Positions 26,192 through 35,101 of a stretch of DNA of 64,000 nt are shown in pieces. A model generated the notes under the pieces. That model ran no database searches and had not been told where the DNA came from. It was given only the letters and a program-made list of their open reading frames with translations. Both the position numbers and the translations under genes were made by a program. The DNA comes from Candidatus Saccharimonadota bacterium. Lineage in GTDB: Bacteria; Patescibacteriota; Saccharimonadia; Saccharimonadales; UBA4665. The DNA lies in NCBI GenBank assembly GCA_027459325.1, contig DAIDIO010000001.1, positions 1-64,000 on the forward strand, read 5' to 3'. Position 1 is the first letter of the stretch. Each line of letters starts with the position of its first letter.

Positions 26192-27322
26192 CTACTTAAT
26201 ATAGTCGTGGAGTTTTTTAGCATCACGGTGCTTACGAAGCTTAGCCAGAGCCTTAGCCTCAATTTGTCTTATTCTTTCCCTGGTTACCGAAAATTCCTGG
26301 CCGACTTCTTCTAACGTATGGCTTTTACCGTCCTCCAGCCCGAAGCGGAGTTTTAGGATTTTCTGTTCACGGTCGGTAAGTGCACCAAGCATATCTTTAA
26401 CCTGTTCTTTCAGCAACTGGCCGGTTGCCGATTCTTCAGGAGAAACGGTATCTTCGTCTTCAATAAAATCGGCTAGTACAGAATCTTCTTCATCATCACG
26501 AATTGATGCATCTAGAGATGAAATATCCTGTTTAATTTTCATGATGTGTTCTACTTTGTCGACATCAATTTCCATTTCCTTGGCAATTTCTTCATTGGTC
26601 GGTTCGCGGTTGAGCTCCTGAGTCAGCCGTCTTTGAGTACGCAATAATTTATTGATAGTTTCGACCATGTGTACAGGTATGCGGATAGTTCTGGCCTGAT
26701 CGGCAATCGCCCTGGTTATTGCCTGGCGGATCCACCAAGTTGCATAAGTACTAAATTTAAAGCCTTTATCCGGGTCGAATTTCTCAACCGCGCGCAGCAG
26801 TCCTGTGTTGCCTTCCTGGATAAGATCAAGCAGATCCAAACCTCTACCCACGTAGCGCTTAGCAATTGATACAACAAGTCGCATATTGGCTTCAGCCATT
26901 TGATCTTTAGCGTCTTTATCGCCAGCGACAACCCTTTTTGCTAGTGCCAATTCCTCTTCTGAACTAAGTAACGGAATTTTACCGATTTCCCGTAAATACA
27001 ATCTGACCGAATCATCAGCTACGTCATCGTCCAAATATACACTTGGGGTTTCCTCAAGCTCTTCTTCTTCGTCTTCCCATTCATCGGTAAAGTTCTCCGG
27101 GTTTGGCTCGCTGGTGGTTATTTCAATGCTCGAATCAGCCAGTTCGGTATAAAGCAGGTCCAGAATTTCAGCATTTTCTACTGTTTCCGGTATGGCGGCA
27201 AAAATTTCTCTTTGATCAATATGACCGTCACGTTTTGCCTGCTCAACTAAAGTTTCTTTAGCTTTTTCTAAACTCTGGGATTCTCCAGCCGCTGGCGTAT
27301 CATTAGCTTTTTTCTTAGCCAT
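26192..27322 (-). CDS. rpoD: Primary RNA polymerase sigma factor
   Basis: Housekeeping sigma factor (376 residues). A short region 1.1 ([12 protein letters not shown]) and an acidic linker precede region 1.2 ([16 protein letters not shown]), region 2 ([36 protein letters not shown]), region 3 and region 4 ([20 protein letters not shown]). Its -10/-35 reading regions are standard, matching the TTGACA/TATAAT-like promoters seen here. It overlaps dnaG by 8 bases; dnaG-rpoD is a classic macromolecular-synthesis pair. Confidence 0.97.
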   Translation of the reverse strand: MAKKKANDTPAAGESQSLEKAKETLVEQAKRDGHIDQREIFAAIPETVENAEILDLLYTELADSSIEITTSEPNPENFTDEWEDEEEELEETPSVYLDDDVADDSVRLYLREIGKIPLLSSEEELALAKRVVAGDKDAKDQMAEANMRLVVSIAKRYVGRGLDLLDLIQEGNTGLLRAVEKFDPDKGFKFSTYATWWIRQAITRAIADQARTIRIPVHMVETINKLLRTQRRLTQELNREPTNEEIAKEMEIDVDKVEHIMKIKQDISSLDASIRDDEEDSVLADFIEDEDTVSPEESATGQLLKEQVKDMLGALTDREQKILKLRFGLEDGKSHTLEEVGQEFSVTRERIRQIEAKALAKLRKHRDAKKLHDYIK

Positions 27323-29084
27323 GATTCACTCCTTTCACTTGTCTTAATAAATCGTTCAATTGTTTATCTTTTTCTTGCAGCGCCCTCAGACCTTGCTGAC
27401 TAGCACCACTGTTTAAGCTGATTTTTAATTTGTCTTTTTCGGTTTTTACAAATTTAGTGACCAATTCGGCTTCTAAACGTTCTGTCTCTTCGTGGAGATC
27501 ATTTAAATCTAAGCCTTGGTATAACTCATCGTAGAGCAATGACTCTATTTTACCATAATCTTCCAGTTTTTGCAGCTCGCTGCCATCTTTAAAATCATAA
27601 TCCGGGTTGGCCTTTAAGTACTCAAATAACTCCCGCCCGTCAGCAGTTGGTAGCATCGAAGAGTTAATTACGTGATCAAGAAACTCCCGTAAGGTTTTTC
27701 GGCTTAGTAAAAGGCTAAGAAATTTATCCTGAGTTTTAACGTGTTCTACCGTAGCCATATCTAACTTAGCCGGCTCTGTTTTAATACGTTTCTTAGGCGA
27801 TGTGGATTCAATTTCTTCGCCAGATAACTTTCGTGTTAAGGCGCTTTTATCGACATTAATGAGCTCAGCAATTTTAGTGATGTAGTGGTCCTGTTCAACT
27901 GGATCGCTCAGTCTCGCCAGGGTGGGTAGTATGACGTCACTAAAATCCCGCTTGCCCTTGCCCGAAGCTAGATCCAGCAAGGCGGAGTAGCGCTCAATTA
28001 GCCAATCAATCGCATAAACATTTTGGTTTACTGCCGCCTGCCAGAGTTTTGGATCACGCCGGATCAGCTCATCAGGATCTTTTCCTGCAGGAATATTAAT
28101 AATACTTATGGACACTTTGGCTTTAGAAGCTAGGGGTATTGCCCGCTCGGTTGCCGCAATGCCAGCTCTGTCACTATCAAAACTAAGCCGGACATCGTTA
28201 GTTAGCCGTCCCAGAATCTTAAGTTGCATTTCCGTTAAAGCTGTCCCCGCCGTAGCAATCGCCGACTTTACGCCAGCCTGATGAGAAGCTATTACATCTA
28301 AATTACCTTCAACTAGGACTGCATAATTATTCTTTCGAATACTTTCTTTAGCCTTATCCAGTCCATAAACGTGTCGACTCTTATCGTATAGAACTGTCGA
28401 CGGTGTATTGATATATTTCGGAGCATTGTCGTTAGCTTCAAGCAGCCGGGCGGTAAAGCCGATAACCTTACCGTAAGTATCCTCTAGCGGCACCATTAAC
28501 CGGCCTCTGAACATATCCTGGATACCGCCCCGGTAACCAGTAGAAGTCAGGCCGGCAAGTTTCATATCCTGCTCGCTGAAACCGAGCTTCTTAAGATAAC
28601 TAATTAGTGCCGAGCCGTTATTTGGCGAATAACCTAGACGCCATAAAAGAGCGGTATCTTTGCTAAACTTCCGCTTATTTAAAACGTAATCCAGGGCAAC
28701 CTTATTCTTAGAAAACTGAACCTGATAAAACTTAGCGCTGGCCTCTAACGCCGCGTACAGCTTATCTTTGTTTGGGCCCTTACTTTTGCCGGAAGAACTA
28801 CGGTAACTTGCGAGATCAATACCTGCCTTATTAGCAAGCAGTTCCAGTGCGCCCTTAAAGTCGACACCTTCTACTTCCATAACAAAGTCGAACATGCTGC
28901 CACCCTTACCGCTGCTGAAGTCTTTCCAGATTTGTTTTTCCGGACTGACAATGAAACTCGGTGTGCGCTCATTAGTAAAAGGACTTATTGCTTTATAGCT
29001 TCTGCCGGCCCGCTTTAAACTGACATACTCACCAATGACATCTTCAATACTCAGTCGGCTTTTAACCTCATCAACGGCGTCCAT
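27315..29084 (-). CDS. dnaG: DNA primase lacking zinc ligands
   Basis: Makes RNA primers for replication. The TOPRIM core is intact: [16 protein letters not shown], and the RNA polymerase segment with ISPF/PSF patterns before it; a C-terminal helicase-binding-like domain follows (589 residues). The N-terminal CHC2 zinc-ribbon region keeps the surrounding family sequence, but CPFH is SPFT (34-37) and CFGCG is DFSSG (55-59), so all four zinc ligands are replaced. TACAAT (29097-29092) ends 7 bases before the ATG, predicting a leaderless message for dnaG-rpoD. Confidence 0.94.
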   Translation of the reverse strand: MDAVDEVKSRLSIEDVIGEYVSLKRAGRSYKAISPFTNERTPSFIVSPEKQIWKDFSSGKGGSMFDFVMEVEGVDFKGALELLANKAGIDLASYRSSSGKSKGPNKDKLYAALEASAKFYQVQFSKNKVALDYVLNKRKFSKDTALLWRLGYSPNNGSALISYLKKLGFSEQDMKLAGLTSTGYRGGIQDMFRGRLMVPLEDTYGKVIGFTARLLEANDNAPKYINTPSTVLYDKSRHVYGLDKAKESIRKNNYAVLVEGNLDVIASHQAGVKSAIATAGTALTEMQLKILGRLTNDVRLSFDSDRAGIAATERAIPLASKAKVSISIINIPAGKDPDELIRRDPKLWQAAVNQNVYAIDWLIERYSALLDLASGKGKRDFSDVILPTLARLSDPVEQDHYITKIAELINVDKSALTRKLSGEEIESTSPKKRIKTEPAKLDMATVEHVKTQDKFLSLLLSRKTLREFLDHVINSSMLPTADGRELFEYLKANPDYDFKDGSELQKLEDYGKIESLLYDELYQGLDLNDLHEETERLEAELVTKFVKTEKDKLKISLNSGASQQGLRALQEKDKQLNDLLRQVKGVNHG

Positions 29085-29175
29085 AATCTACATTGTACCC
29101 TAGACAGCTTTCACCCTATATTGCTAAACCTTATCTTTGGTTCTAGTTATGGGCTTATGCTTTAATATTAAGGAT

Positions 29176-29961
29176 ATGCCGCCTAATTTTGAACCTAATT
29201 TTACGCCAACCCCGCCTCAGCCGGTCAACCAGCCAAACACCCCTCCACCAGTGCCAAGTCCCCTGCGCCGCGACCATTCTATTCCAGTTGGCGAACAACA
29301 CACCGTCGACATTAACAACTTACCTAAAAATGCCGGCAACAATTTATTCCAGTCTGAAGCTCCAATTGCTACACCGCCTGCGAATTACGATTTTATTCTC
29401 AACCCGGCGCCGCAGAAACAACCACTTAAGCTCGGACTGCCGGGATCATGGCGGTCAAAACTGGGTATCGGCATTATTGCTCTTGTTGCTTTAATAATAT
29501 TAATAAGTATCATTGGTAGCTTAACCAAAGGCTCGTCAAACTTACCTTACATGGAGAGTGTAGTGGAGGATCAGCAGGAACTTATTCATGTACTGACTAA
29601 TGCCTATAGTGTCCCTGATATATCCAGTAATAATAAAACTTTTGTGGCTACTGCGGTCGTTACGCTAGGTAGCAACACTTCGGTCTTGCAGTCATACTTA
29701 AAAAATATTGGCTCGCCGATGCCGGCAAAGTATTTAAAGCTTAAGATCAATAAAACTGTTGACCAGGAAATGAGCAGCGCCGAAACAGCCGGCAACTTTA
29801 ACCAGAGCTTTGCCCAAATCGCTTCCGGACAACTAAACACTTATTTGTCGGATTTATTAACAGACTTAAATAAAACCGCTGGACGACGTGGCCGTTCGCT
29901 CTTAATCAGCCAAATCAACCAGGCAAAGTTATTACAAGTCAGTCTGGCTAACGGCAGCTGA
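29176..29961 (+). CDS. Membrane-anchored protein with Pro-rich N terminus, unknown
   Basis: 261 residues from the ATG at 29176. Residues 1-80 are disordered and rich in Pro/Asn (TPTPPQPVNQPN, NTPPPVPSPL), one helix spans about 98-118 (LGIGIIALVALIILISIIG), and the rest is a helical outside domain. An in-frame start at 29137 is less likely, as MPPNF follows AAGGAT. Proline-rich cytoplasmic tails with one helix recur in this window (51453-52127). The C-terminal end overlaps the convergent YjbR gene by 30 bases. Confidence 0.55.
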   Translation: MPPNFEPNFTPTPPQPVNQPNTPPPVPSPLRRDHSIPVGEQHTVDINNLPKNAGNNLFQSEAPIATPPANYDFILNPAPQKQPLKLGLPGSWRSKLGIGIIALVALIILISIIGSLTKGSSNLPYMESVVEDQQELIHVLTNAYSVPDISSNNKTFVATAVVTLGSNTSVLQSYLKNIGSPMPAKYLKLKINKTVDQEMSSAETAGNFNQSFAQIASGQLNTYLSDLLTDLNKTAGRRGRSLLISQINQAKLLQVSLANGS

Positions 29962-30270
29962 ATTTACAATTAGATAGCTATGGCGAATCAGATCTTCAAT
30001 TTCTGCTTCTGACAGTTGGCCGGTGAGAACGATGGTATTCCACTCATTTTGGTTTAAGTGATCGCCAGGCATAACTTCATCATATTTTTCCCTGAGTAAC
30101 TTAGCTAGTTCAGGTTCACAGCGCAAACTCAGCCTGATGGGCAGTTTAGGCTCTAAAATAGCTACCATCTGGTCGTGCCAAGAATAGACTAGCTTATCTT
30201 TACCGAAAGGCTGACTCGTAGTAACCTCGGGGAAATCTAAGATAAAATTGTTAATCTTATCTGACAACAT
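29932..30270 (-). CDS. MmcQ/YjbR family protein
   Basis: 112 residues matching the YjbR DNA-binding-like fold: FGKDKLVYSWHDQMVAIL, the RLSLRCEPELAKLLR stretch, the GDHLNQNEWNTIVL segment and a helix ending in HSYLIV. Biological role of the family is poorly known. It begins directly after orn (no gap). Confidence 0.8.
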   Translation of the reverse strand: MLSDKINNFILDFPEVTTSQPFGKDKLVYSWHDQMVAILEPKLPIRLSLRCEPELAKLLREKYDEVMPGDHLNQNEWNTIVLTGQLSEAEIEDLIRHSYLIVNSAAVSQTDL

Positions 30271-30822
30271 CTATCTACTTCTAAACCACTCCAGATAATA
30301 TTGTATCTCTGCAATACTGGCCTGGATGTCATCAAAGGCCCGATGCACTTCTTTTTTATCAAAAACAACACCGTATTTTCCTTGCATCAAAACTTTCCAG
30401 GCGCTCACATCAAGCATACGGTAATGAAGTTTTAAATCTAAATTAGGCCAGTAAGCCCTAATAAATCCCCGGTCGTTATGGATACTATTACCCGACAGAA
30501 TGGCCGGTTCTTCTTTAAAGTGCTCTTCAAGTAATATGATCAACTCAGCTTCAACCTGCGTAGAATCCTTGCCCTGATCCAATTTAGCTAAAAAGTCATC
30601 CCGGTTGCCTGGATAATCCGCCCACCAGACATTCTTGGCCATCCGGTCAATTACCTTATCTTTGGGCTGGCGGATAATAGCCTCGTAACTGGCCAGGGTT
30701 TTAAATTCAAAATCAGTTATTTCTGCAGCAACTTCCAGGATAAGGTCTTCCTTAGGATCAAGTCCGGTCATTTCCAGATCAACCCATAACAGCTTGCTGG
30801 GTACCAAATTTTTGTCAATCAT
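30271..30822 (-). CDS. orn: Oligoribonuclease
   Basis: Degrades 2-5 nt RNAs left by other nucleases. DEDDh exonuclease: LLWVDLEMTGLDP holds Asp/Glu of motif I, NSIHNDRGFI motif II and HRAFDDIQASI motif III. 183 residues. ATG at 30822 is preferred over an in-frame TTG at 30828, because TATAAT (30836-30831) ends 8 bases before that ATG, with no ribosome-binding site. With RNase J and PNPase it forms the RNA decay set of this window. Confidence 0.94.
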   Translation of the reverse strand: MIDKNLVPSKLLWVDLEMTGLDPKEDLILEVAAEITDFEFKTLASYEAIIRQPKDKVIDRMAKNVWWADYPGNRDDFLAKLDQGKDSTQVEAELIILLEEHFKEEPAILSGNSIHNDRGFIRAYWPNLDLKLHYRMLDVSAWKVLMQGKYGVVFDKKEVHRAFDDIQASIAEIQYYLEWFRSR

Positions 30823-30862
30823 TAGCAAATATTATACGATACTTGCTTTATTAGCTACAGCT

Positions 30863-31441
30863 TTAGCTGCGAACTGATTTCAAGGCATCAGCATATTTGA
30901 CGACCGTTGCGGCCAAGCCGCTGAGTTGGGCTTGAGGCCCGTAAGGACTGTCTTGGAGTTCTGCTTTAAGCATTCCTTCGTCATTTATAGCTTCGCCGAC
31001 GGCATTAGTGAAAAACAAAGCATTAGGTAAGCTAACTAGTCCAACTCCCGGCAAAACCATTCTAAGATTTGCAACCGCCTGGGCACCTCCGGAAGATCCG
31101 TGGGCAACAATAGCGGCAGGTTTATCTGCAACTTCATTTCCCAGGCTATCGATAGCGTTCTTTAGAGCTCCGGGGATTGAGCGGTTATACTCAGGCGTAA
31201 CGATCACAAAACCGTCAAAGCTAGCCATCTTATCTAACCACTTCTTAACCTCTGGAGCCGGCTGACGGTTCGGGTTATATCTTGGCGATATTGGTTCATT
31301 AAAAAGCGGCATTGGGTAATCTTTTAAATCTACCAGTTCGCTTTCTGCCACTTTAGATACTTCTGCAAATACCCACTTTGCTAGTTTTTCCGATACCCGG
31401 CCTTCTCTTATGCTGCCGACTATTACACCTATTTTTGCCAT
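30863..31441 (-). CDS. NADPH-dependent FMN reductase
   Basis: Flavodoxin-fold reductase (192 residues). The FMN-binding loop GSIREGRVSEKLAKWV and the PEYNRSIPGALKNAID segment are typical of the ChrR/YieF/azoreductase group that reduces quinones and other oxidants with two electrons. It has a good AAGGAG ribosome-binding site. Divergent from an HxlR regulator, the usual pairing for oxidant- or aldehyde-responsive reductases. Confidence 0.9.
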   Translation of the reverse strand: MAKIGVIVGSIREGRVSEKLAKWVFAEVSKVAESELVDLKDYPMPLFNEPISPRYNPNRQPAPEVKKWLDKMASFDGFVIVTPEYNRSIPGALKNAIDSLGNEVADKPAAIVAHGSSGGAQAVANLRMVLPGVGLVSLPNALFFTNAVGEAINDEGMLKAELQDSPYGPQAQLSGLAATVVKYADALKSVRS

Positions 31442-31475
31442 TATTTTTTTCTCCTTATCTATGCTATACTTTATA

Positions 31476-31510
31476 TAGTTACATTAACTAGTATAGCTAT
31501 AATGCTATAC
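31476..31510. promoter_or_regulatory. Candidate HxlR operator in divergent promoter
   Basis: GTATAGC-TATAAT-GCTATAC (31491-31510) is a perfect 7-base inverted repeat whose centre is an ideal -10 hexamer, 21 bases before the hxlR ATG. A second repeat, TAGTTA-CAT-TAACTA, lies at 31476-31490, and another GCTATAC half-site at 31463-31469. A bound dimer would cover the -10 of hxlR and sit close to the reductase promoter. Confidence 0.6.
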
Positions 31511-31524
31511 AAAGTAAAGCATTT

Positions 31525-31845
31525 ATGAATACTTCTACTACAATTGAGCCGAACGTTGGTTGCATAGCAGCCACAATGGAGATTATTGGCAATAAGTGGA
31601 CGGCTTTAATACTAAGAGACCTGTTCAGCGGCCCCAAAAGGTTCTGTGAGCTGGAAAAATCTGTTGGCAGTATCAACCCCCGGACTCTTTCTCAACGCTT
31701 AGATGATCTTGAAGCCCACGGTATCATAACTAAGAAAAGCTGGGCCAACCAACCGCATAAGAGCGAATACTCCCTGACTAAGAAAGGCGCCGATTTGCTG
31801 CCCACCCTCAAGCAAATGGCTGTTTGGGGAACAAAATATGCCTGA
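31525..31845 (+). CDS. HxlR family transcriptional regulator
   Basis: Winged-helix MarR-related regulator (106 residues): GCIAATMEIIGNKWTALILR with the conserved N-terminal cysteine at 13, then RFCELEKSVGSINPRTLSQR (recognition helix) and a wing with SEYSLTKKG. Cys13 and Cys41 could make it redox-sensing, like YodB/HypR of Bacillus; that is inference. Divergent from the FMN reductase with a palindromic operator between them. Confidence 0.88.
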   Translation: MNTSTTIEPNVGCIAATMEIIGNKWTALILRDLFSGPKRFCELEKSVGSINPRTLSQRLDDLEAHGIITKKSWANQPHKSEYSLTKKGADLLPTLKQMAVWGTKYA

Positions 31846-31944
31846 TCGTCAGATAAGCTTAGTAAAATTATTCACATCTTTTGCACATTTTTCCCACCAG
31901 AAATCTATTTCAGGCTTGTGAGTATTATGCCAGGGCGCATACAA

Positions 31945-32070
31945 TTGTAATTACCACCAAGTGAGGTGGCTACTACCCCTCAAAAGGTAGTAAGTAGTGC
32001 TAGATCGAATCTTTAGGGATGAGGTCAGTGCTACGAAGAAAGGAGCCTCTTTCATTAGGGGCTTTTTTCT
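31945..32070 (+). ncRNA. Candidate structured RNA with intrinsic terminator
   Basis: The 233-base space between hxlR and the convergent msrB has no ORF of note but several local helices: CCACC/GGTGG (31954-31969), TACTACC/GGTAGTA (31971-31992), GTAGTGCT/AGTGCTAC (31994-32001 with 32027-32034, two G-U pairs) enclosing AGAT/ATCT (32002-32012), then a terminator AGCCTC/GGGGCT followed by T6. TATTAT at 31923-31928 may be a -10. I cannot match it to 4.5S, 6S, tmRNA or a known riboswitch. Confidence 0.4.
32044..32070 (+). terminator. Intrinsic terminator upstream of the msrB 3' end
   Basis: AGCCTC (32044-32049), 8-base loop, GGGGCT (32058-32063) with one G-T pair, then a T-run to 32068. Oriented for plus-strand transcription, so it ends hxlR read-through or the candidate RNA. 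Confidence 0.65.
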
Positions 32071-32078
32071 TTTTATAG

Positions 32079-32471
32079 TTATTTATCTTTAAAGTCGAGC
32101 GAAGCTGAATTTATACAGAATCTCATGCCTGTTGGTTGGTCGGGAGCATCGTTAAAAACGTGACCCAAGTGACTGCTACAGTTAGCGCAGCATATCTCTA
32201 CTCTTCTCATCCCGAAACTGCGGTCCTCGTTTAACCTTACTGCTTCGGTGTTAGCCGGCTCATAGAAACTGGGCCAGCCACTGCCACTATCAAACTTGGT
32301 TTCGCTCTTAAAGACAGTTTGGCCGCAGGCCGCACAGGTATAATCCCCGGTTTTATGATTATGCAGTAGAGTACCGCTGCCCGGCGCTTCGGTGCCCTTT
32401 TCCCTTAAAACATGGTAACGGTCAGGACTCAGCCTTTTCTTCCATTCGTCATCACTCAAATTCATGGTCAC
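32079..32471 (-). CDS. msrB: Peptide-methionine (R)-S-oxide reductase
   Basis: Repairs R-methionine sulfoxide in proteins. The catalytic cysteine is Cys119 in RFCINSASL; CAAC (46-49) and CANC (95-98) hold the structural zinc, and GSGWPSFYEP and HLGHVFNDAP are MsrB signatures. 130 residues if started at GTG 32471; ATG at 32465 (two residues shorter) is equally plausible. It fits with the neighbouring redox divergon. Confidence 0.95.
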   Translation of the reverse strand: MTMNLSDDEWKKRLSPDRYHVLREKGTEAPGSGTLLHNHKTGDYTCAACGQTVFKSETKFDSGSGWPSFYEPANTEAVRLNEDRSFGMRRVEICCANCSSHLGHVFNDAPDQPTGMRFCINSASLDFKDK

Positions 32472-32522
32472 ATAAATATTTTAACAAAGACCGGGACGCT
32501 AAGGATTTTTAAGGTAGCTGAT

Positions 32523-33548
32523 TTAGCCCAGCATAGCCTTTAACTTTTCAACTAAACCAACTGGTGTTGGATCTATGCCGTTAAGCAATGCTACATACAG
32601 GCTGGCGTAATCGCAGAAATTGGAAGTCCAAATAATTTGCTTAAGCAAAGTGTCTCCCTCAGGATTTATAACCTCTGGGTCCGGGCGCATACCGGATAGC
32701 AGCTGAGCGCTGATTTCAAAACGTTTAGAAATTCTATCGTGCTCAAGATTTGATCTTATTTCGACAACCGCATATGGCTTCTCTACCGGATGAGAGGTCC
32801 AGCCCATGAATTCATTATGGTTAAATTCAGGGTACTGATTTACCCATGCTATATTTTTGGCATTTTCATTCATGCAAATCTTAAATTTATTGGCGGCAGG
32901 AAATAATTTCGGCCCTGAATAAACTACAACTGATTTACCAACCAGTTCTAAGGCTAACTGCTTAGCTGGATTAGTGTCGGTAGGAATAACCGCTTGCCAG
33001 GCGGAAACCTGCTCTTTTAGCCACTGCCCAGCGGTGGCCATTTCTTGTGTACTACCGTCTTTAACAAGACCGAGTGGTTCCAACAGCTGAACATAGGCCG
33101 CCAAGAAGTAAAAGGAGCACATTCTCGGCTGAATACCTCCCGGTATATGAAACAGGGGGTAGTTTTTTTGTTTAGCGATCTCCAGTAATTTTCCACCGGC
33201 CGCAACAACGGCAATCTGGGCATTCTTAGACTCGGCTTCTGCTAGTGCGCTAAGTGTTTCCTCGGTGTTGCCGGAGTATGATGATGAAATGAATAAGGTA
33301 TTCTCATTCACATAGTTAGGCAAATTATAGTTTCTGACTATTTCCAGTGGAACGTTAGGTCCGGGCCATGACTGTAAAAACACAGCCGGAAAAGCCGAGC
33401 CGCCCATTCCGGCAATAACAATATTGTGTATATCTTTAAAGTCGGTGTTTACCTGATAATTATGCTGCAACTGACTCCACTGCTTTTCTGCTACACCTAA
33501 TGCATCTTCTTTATCCCGCTCATGAATCATTTTCAAGTCATCAAGCAT
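32523..33548 (-). CDS. Bifunctional phosphoglucose/phosphomannose isomerase-like protein
   Basis: Two SIS-type sugar isomerase domains in 341 residues. NIVIAGMGGSAFPAVFLQSW begins the first, SSYSGNTEETLSA is the sugar-phosphate loop, and a C-terminal PGI/PMI domain contains NHNEFMGW. This family interconverts glucose/fructose-6-phosphate and often mannose-6-phosphate. It may supply glucose-6-phosphate to the trehalose enzyme. Has a strong GAGGAGG ribosome-binding site. Confidence 0.88.
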   Translation of the reverse strand: MLDDLKMIHERDKEDALGVAEKQWSQLQHNYQVNTDFKDIHNIVIAGMGGSAFPAVFLQSWPGPNVPLEIVRNYNLPNYVNENTLFISSSYSGNTEETLSALAEAESKNAQIAVVAAGGKLLEIAKQKNYPLFHIPGGIQPRMCSFYFLAAYVQLLEPLGLVKDGSTQEMATAGQWLKEQVSAWQAVIPTDTNPAKQLALELVGKSVVVYSGPKLFPAANKFKICMNENAKNIAWVNQYPEFNHNEFMGWTSHPVEKPYAVVEIRSNLEHDRISKRFEISAQLLSGMRPDPEVINPEGDTLLKQIIWTSNFCDYASLYVALLNGIDPTPVGLVEKLKAMLG

Positions 33549-33643
33549 ATTTTGGTTGCCTCCTCTTCCCTATAGTTTTTTAAAAACAACTAATATATAG
33601 TATAACCTAAGAGTAAGCACTAGTATTTTACAGGGGGTGGAAT

Positions 33644-34135
33644 ATGTTTGGGCACCAAGACCAAGCGAATACTGATGGAAGTAACGGCAGCGGCAATGAC
33701 CAGCAGCAAGCAACAGATGATATAGATATGAATATTCAGGATCTTAATGATATGGACAACGACTCATTTAACGCTCCTCCAGCTCACGATCCCAATCAGT
33801 CAAATCAGTTTCATAATCCAATGAGCCAGTCGTCTAATGATCCTCAATCGGTTACTTTAACTGATCAGGATGGGGATCAACCGGTCGATTTAGTAGATCT
33901 AAAAACCAAGGCTCTTGATGAACTATATCCGATTATTCACAAGCTGGATTTGTCGGCAGAAGATAATTTCAAGACCTTAATGATGATGATTCAAGCTACC
34001 GACAATAAAGATTTAATTGGCCAAGCATACGAAGCAGCTGAAAAAATTGAAGATGAAGGCGTGCGAGCCAAAGCTTTACTCGATATTGTGAACGAGATTA
34101 ACTACTTTACTAATCACCCAGCGATTGATCAGTAG
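33644..34135 (+). CDS. Acidic protein of unknown function
   Basis: 163 residues. The first 85 are low complexity (Asp/Asn/Gln/Ser, e.g. NGSGNDQQQATDDID), the last 75 a helical domain (DELYPIIHKLDLSAEDNFKT, then QAYEAAEKIEDEGVRAKALL) resembling a helical-hairpin module. No signal peptide or membrane segment. GGGGGTGG ribosome-binding site 8 bases before the ATG. The end overlaps the convergent 319-residue gene by 26 bases. Family not recognised. Confidence 0.55.
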   Translation: MFGHQDQANTDGSNGSGNDQQQATDDIDMNIQDLNDMDNDSFNAPPAHDPNQSNQFHNPMSQSSNDPQSVTLTDQDGDQPVDLVDLKTKALDELYPIIHKLDLSAEDNFKTLMMMIQATDNKDLIGQAYEAAEKIEDEGVRAKALLDIVNEINYFTNHPAIDQ

Positions 34136-35069
34136 TATCAAGCCGGCCTTTTTCTAAGATTGCCATAAAATCTCCTAAATTTGTTGGAGTTTCGATAGCG
34201 GTAGGCTTAACTTTAAGCACTCTGCTGAAAATAGGATCAGCCGGCAACTCAATTCTCTCTGTCTTAATATATAGCCGCCGATTACCGTTTAAGGTCAGCG
34301 AATCACAGTACTCGACCGGCCTAGAACCATTAGCCAGAGGTTCTCTGAAAAACCTGCGAAGTCTTAAGCCGCGGCTTTGCGTGGCTGCGACAGTTTTCCC
34401 AGATTTGTAGGAGATCATGGTATCGGCGGTAATCTCAAATATTGCATCACGGTCGCTTAGCTGAGCCGCCCGGCTATTATAAAAGGTAGCGTCGGGTTGC
34501 TCTTGCTGTTCATCAGCCAAAAGAAAATTAAATAATACCGATGGAAAATACTTGTTGTAGAAGCGCTCAAGTTCTCTCTTCCTTCTATGGTCCGGTAGCT
34601 CGGGAAACTCATGAGCTTTAACGGGGCTTAGAATATCACTGATGGCCTGACGAGCGGCCTGTGTTTCTTCATGGGATATTTCTATATCAAGTAAACCCGT
34701 AACTAGCCGCCGGCCTAAGCTAGCAATATAGTCGGTTTTTGCTTCTGACAGTCCACTAACGCGCTTTCCGTCCTTATGAACGGTAGCCTTTGGCTCTTGT
34801 TTATTTGAATATTCAATTGCCATGAATGACATTAAATCAGTGTCAGTATCCGACCAGAAAAAAACATTAGCAGTCTCAGATTGATCGTGCTCCTGTATAG
34901 CTAAGCTTTTAACAGTTTGAGCTCCAATGTATAGGTGGTCAAAAACAGAACTCCAGGTAGCGCGTACGACCTCTGATGCTTGAGGAGAATATACAATACC
35001 ATCAATTCCTTGTATTAGGAATCTGCGCTCATTCTTAGTAATCTCAACCGGTATAACTTCAGTGGACAT
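34110..35069 (-). CDS. Uncharacterised cytoplasmic protein
   Basis: 319 residues, no membrane segments or signal peptide, charged and mixed alpha/beta by eye. Contains HRRKRELERFYNKYFP mid-protein and a C-terminal strand-rich part (RRLYIKTERIELPADP). I recognise no domain. It lies just downstream of groEL (32 bases), so it may be co-transcribed with the chaperonin operon and so be heat-induced. Confidence 0.5.
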   Translation of the reverse strand: MSTEVIPVEITKNERRFLIQGIDGIVYSPQASEVVRATWSSVFDHLYIGAQTVKSLAIQEHDQSETANVFFWSDTDTDLMSFMAIEYSNKQEPKATVHKDGKRVSGLSEAKTDYIASLGRRLVTGLLDIEISHEETQAARQAISDILSPVKAHEFPELPDHRRKRELERFYNKYFPSVLFNFLLADEQQEQPDATFYNSRAAQLSDRDAIFEITADTMISYKSGKTVAATQSRGLRLRRFFREPLANGSRPVEYCDSLTLNGNRRLYIKTERIELPADPIFSRVLKVKPTAIETPTNLGDFMAILEKGRLDTTDQSLGD

Positions 35070-35101
35070 AACAATATTATGTCACATTTTGAATGAATAA
35101 G

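Noticed and set aside
27315-27330. Frameshift joining dnaG and rpoD
   Set aside because: The 8-base overlap of two intact genes with normal ends is ordinary operon packing.
31945-32070. 4.5S/SRP RNA
   Set aside because: It has GGTCAG and an AGCC segment, but the GNRA loop and the opposite AGCA side of the SRP domain IV cannot be formed; kept only as an unassigned RNA candidate.
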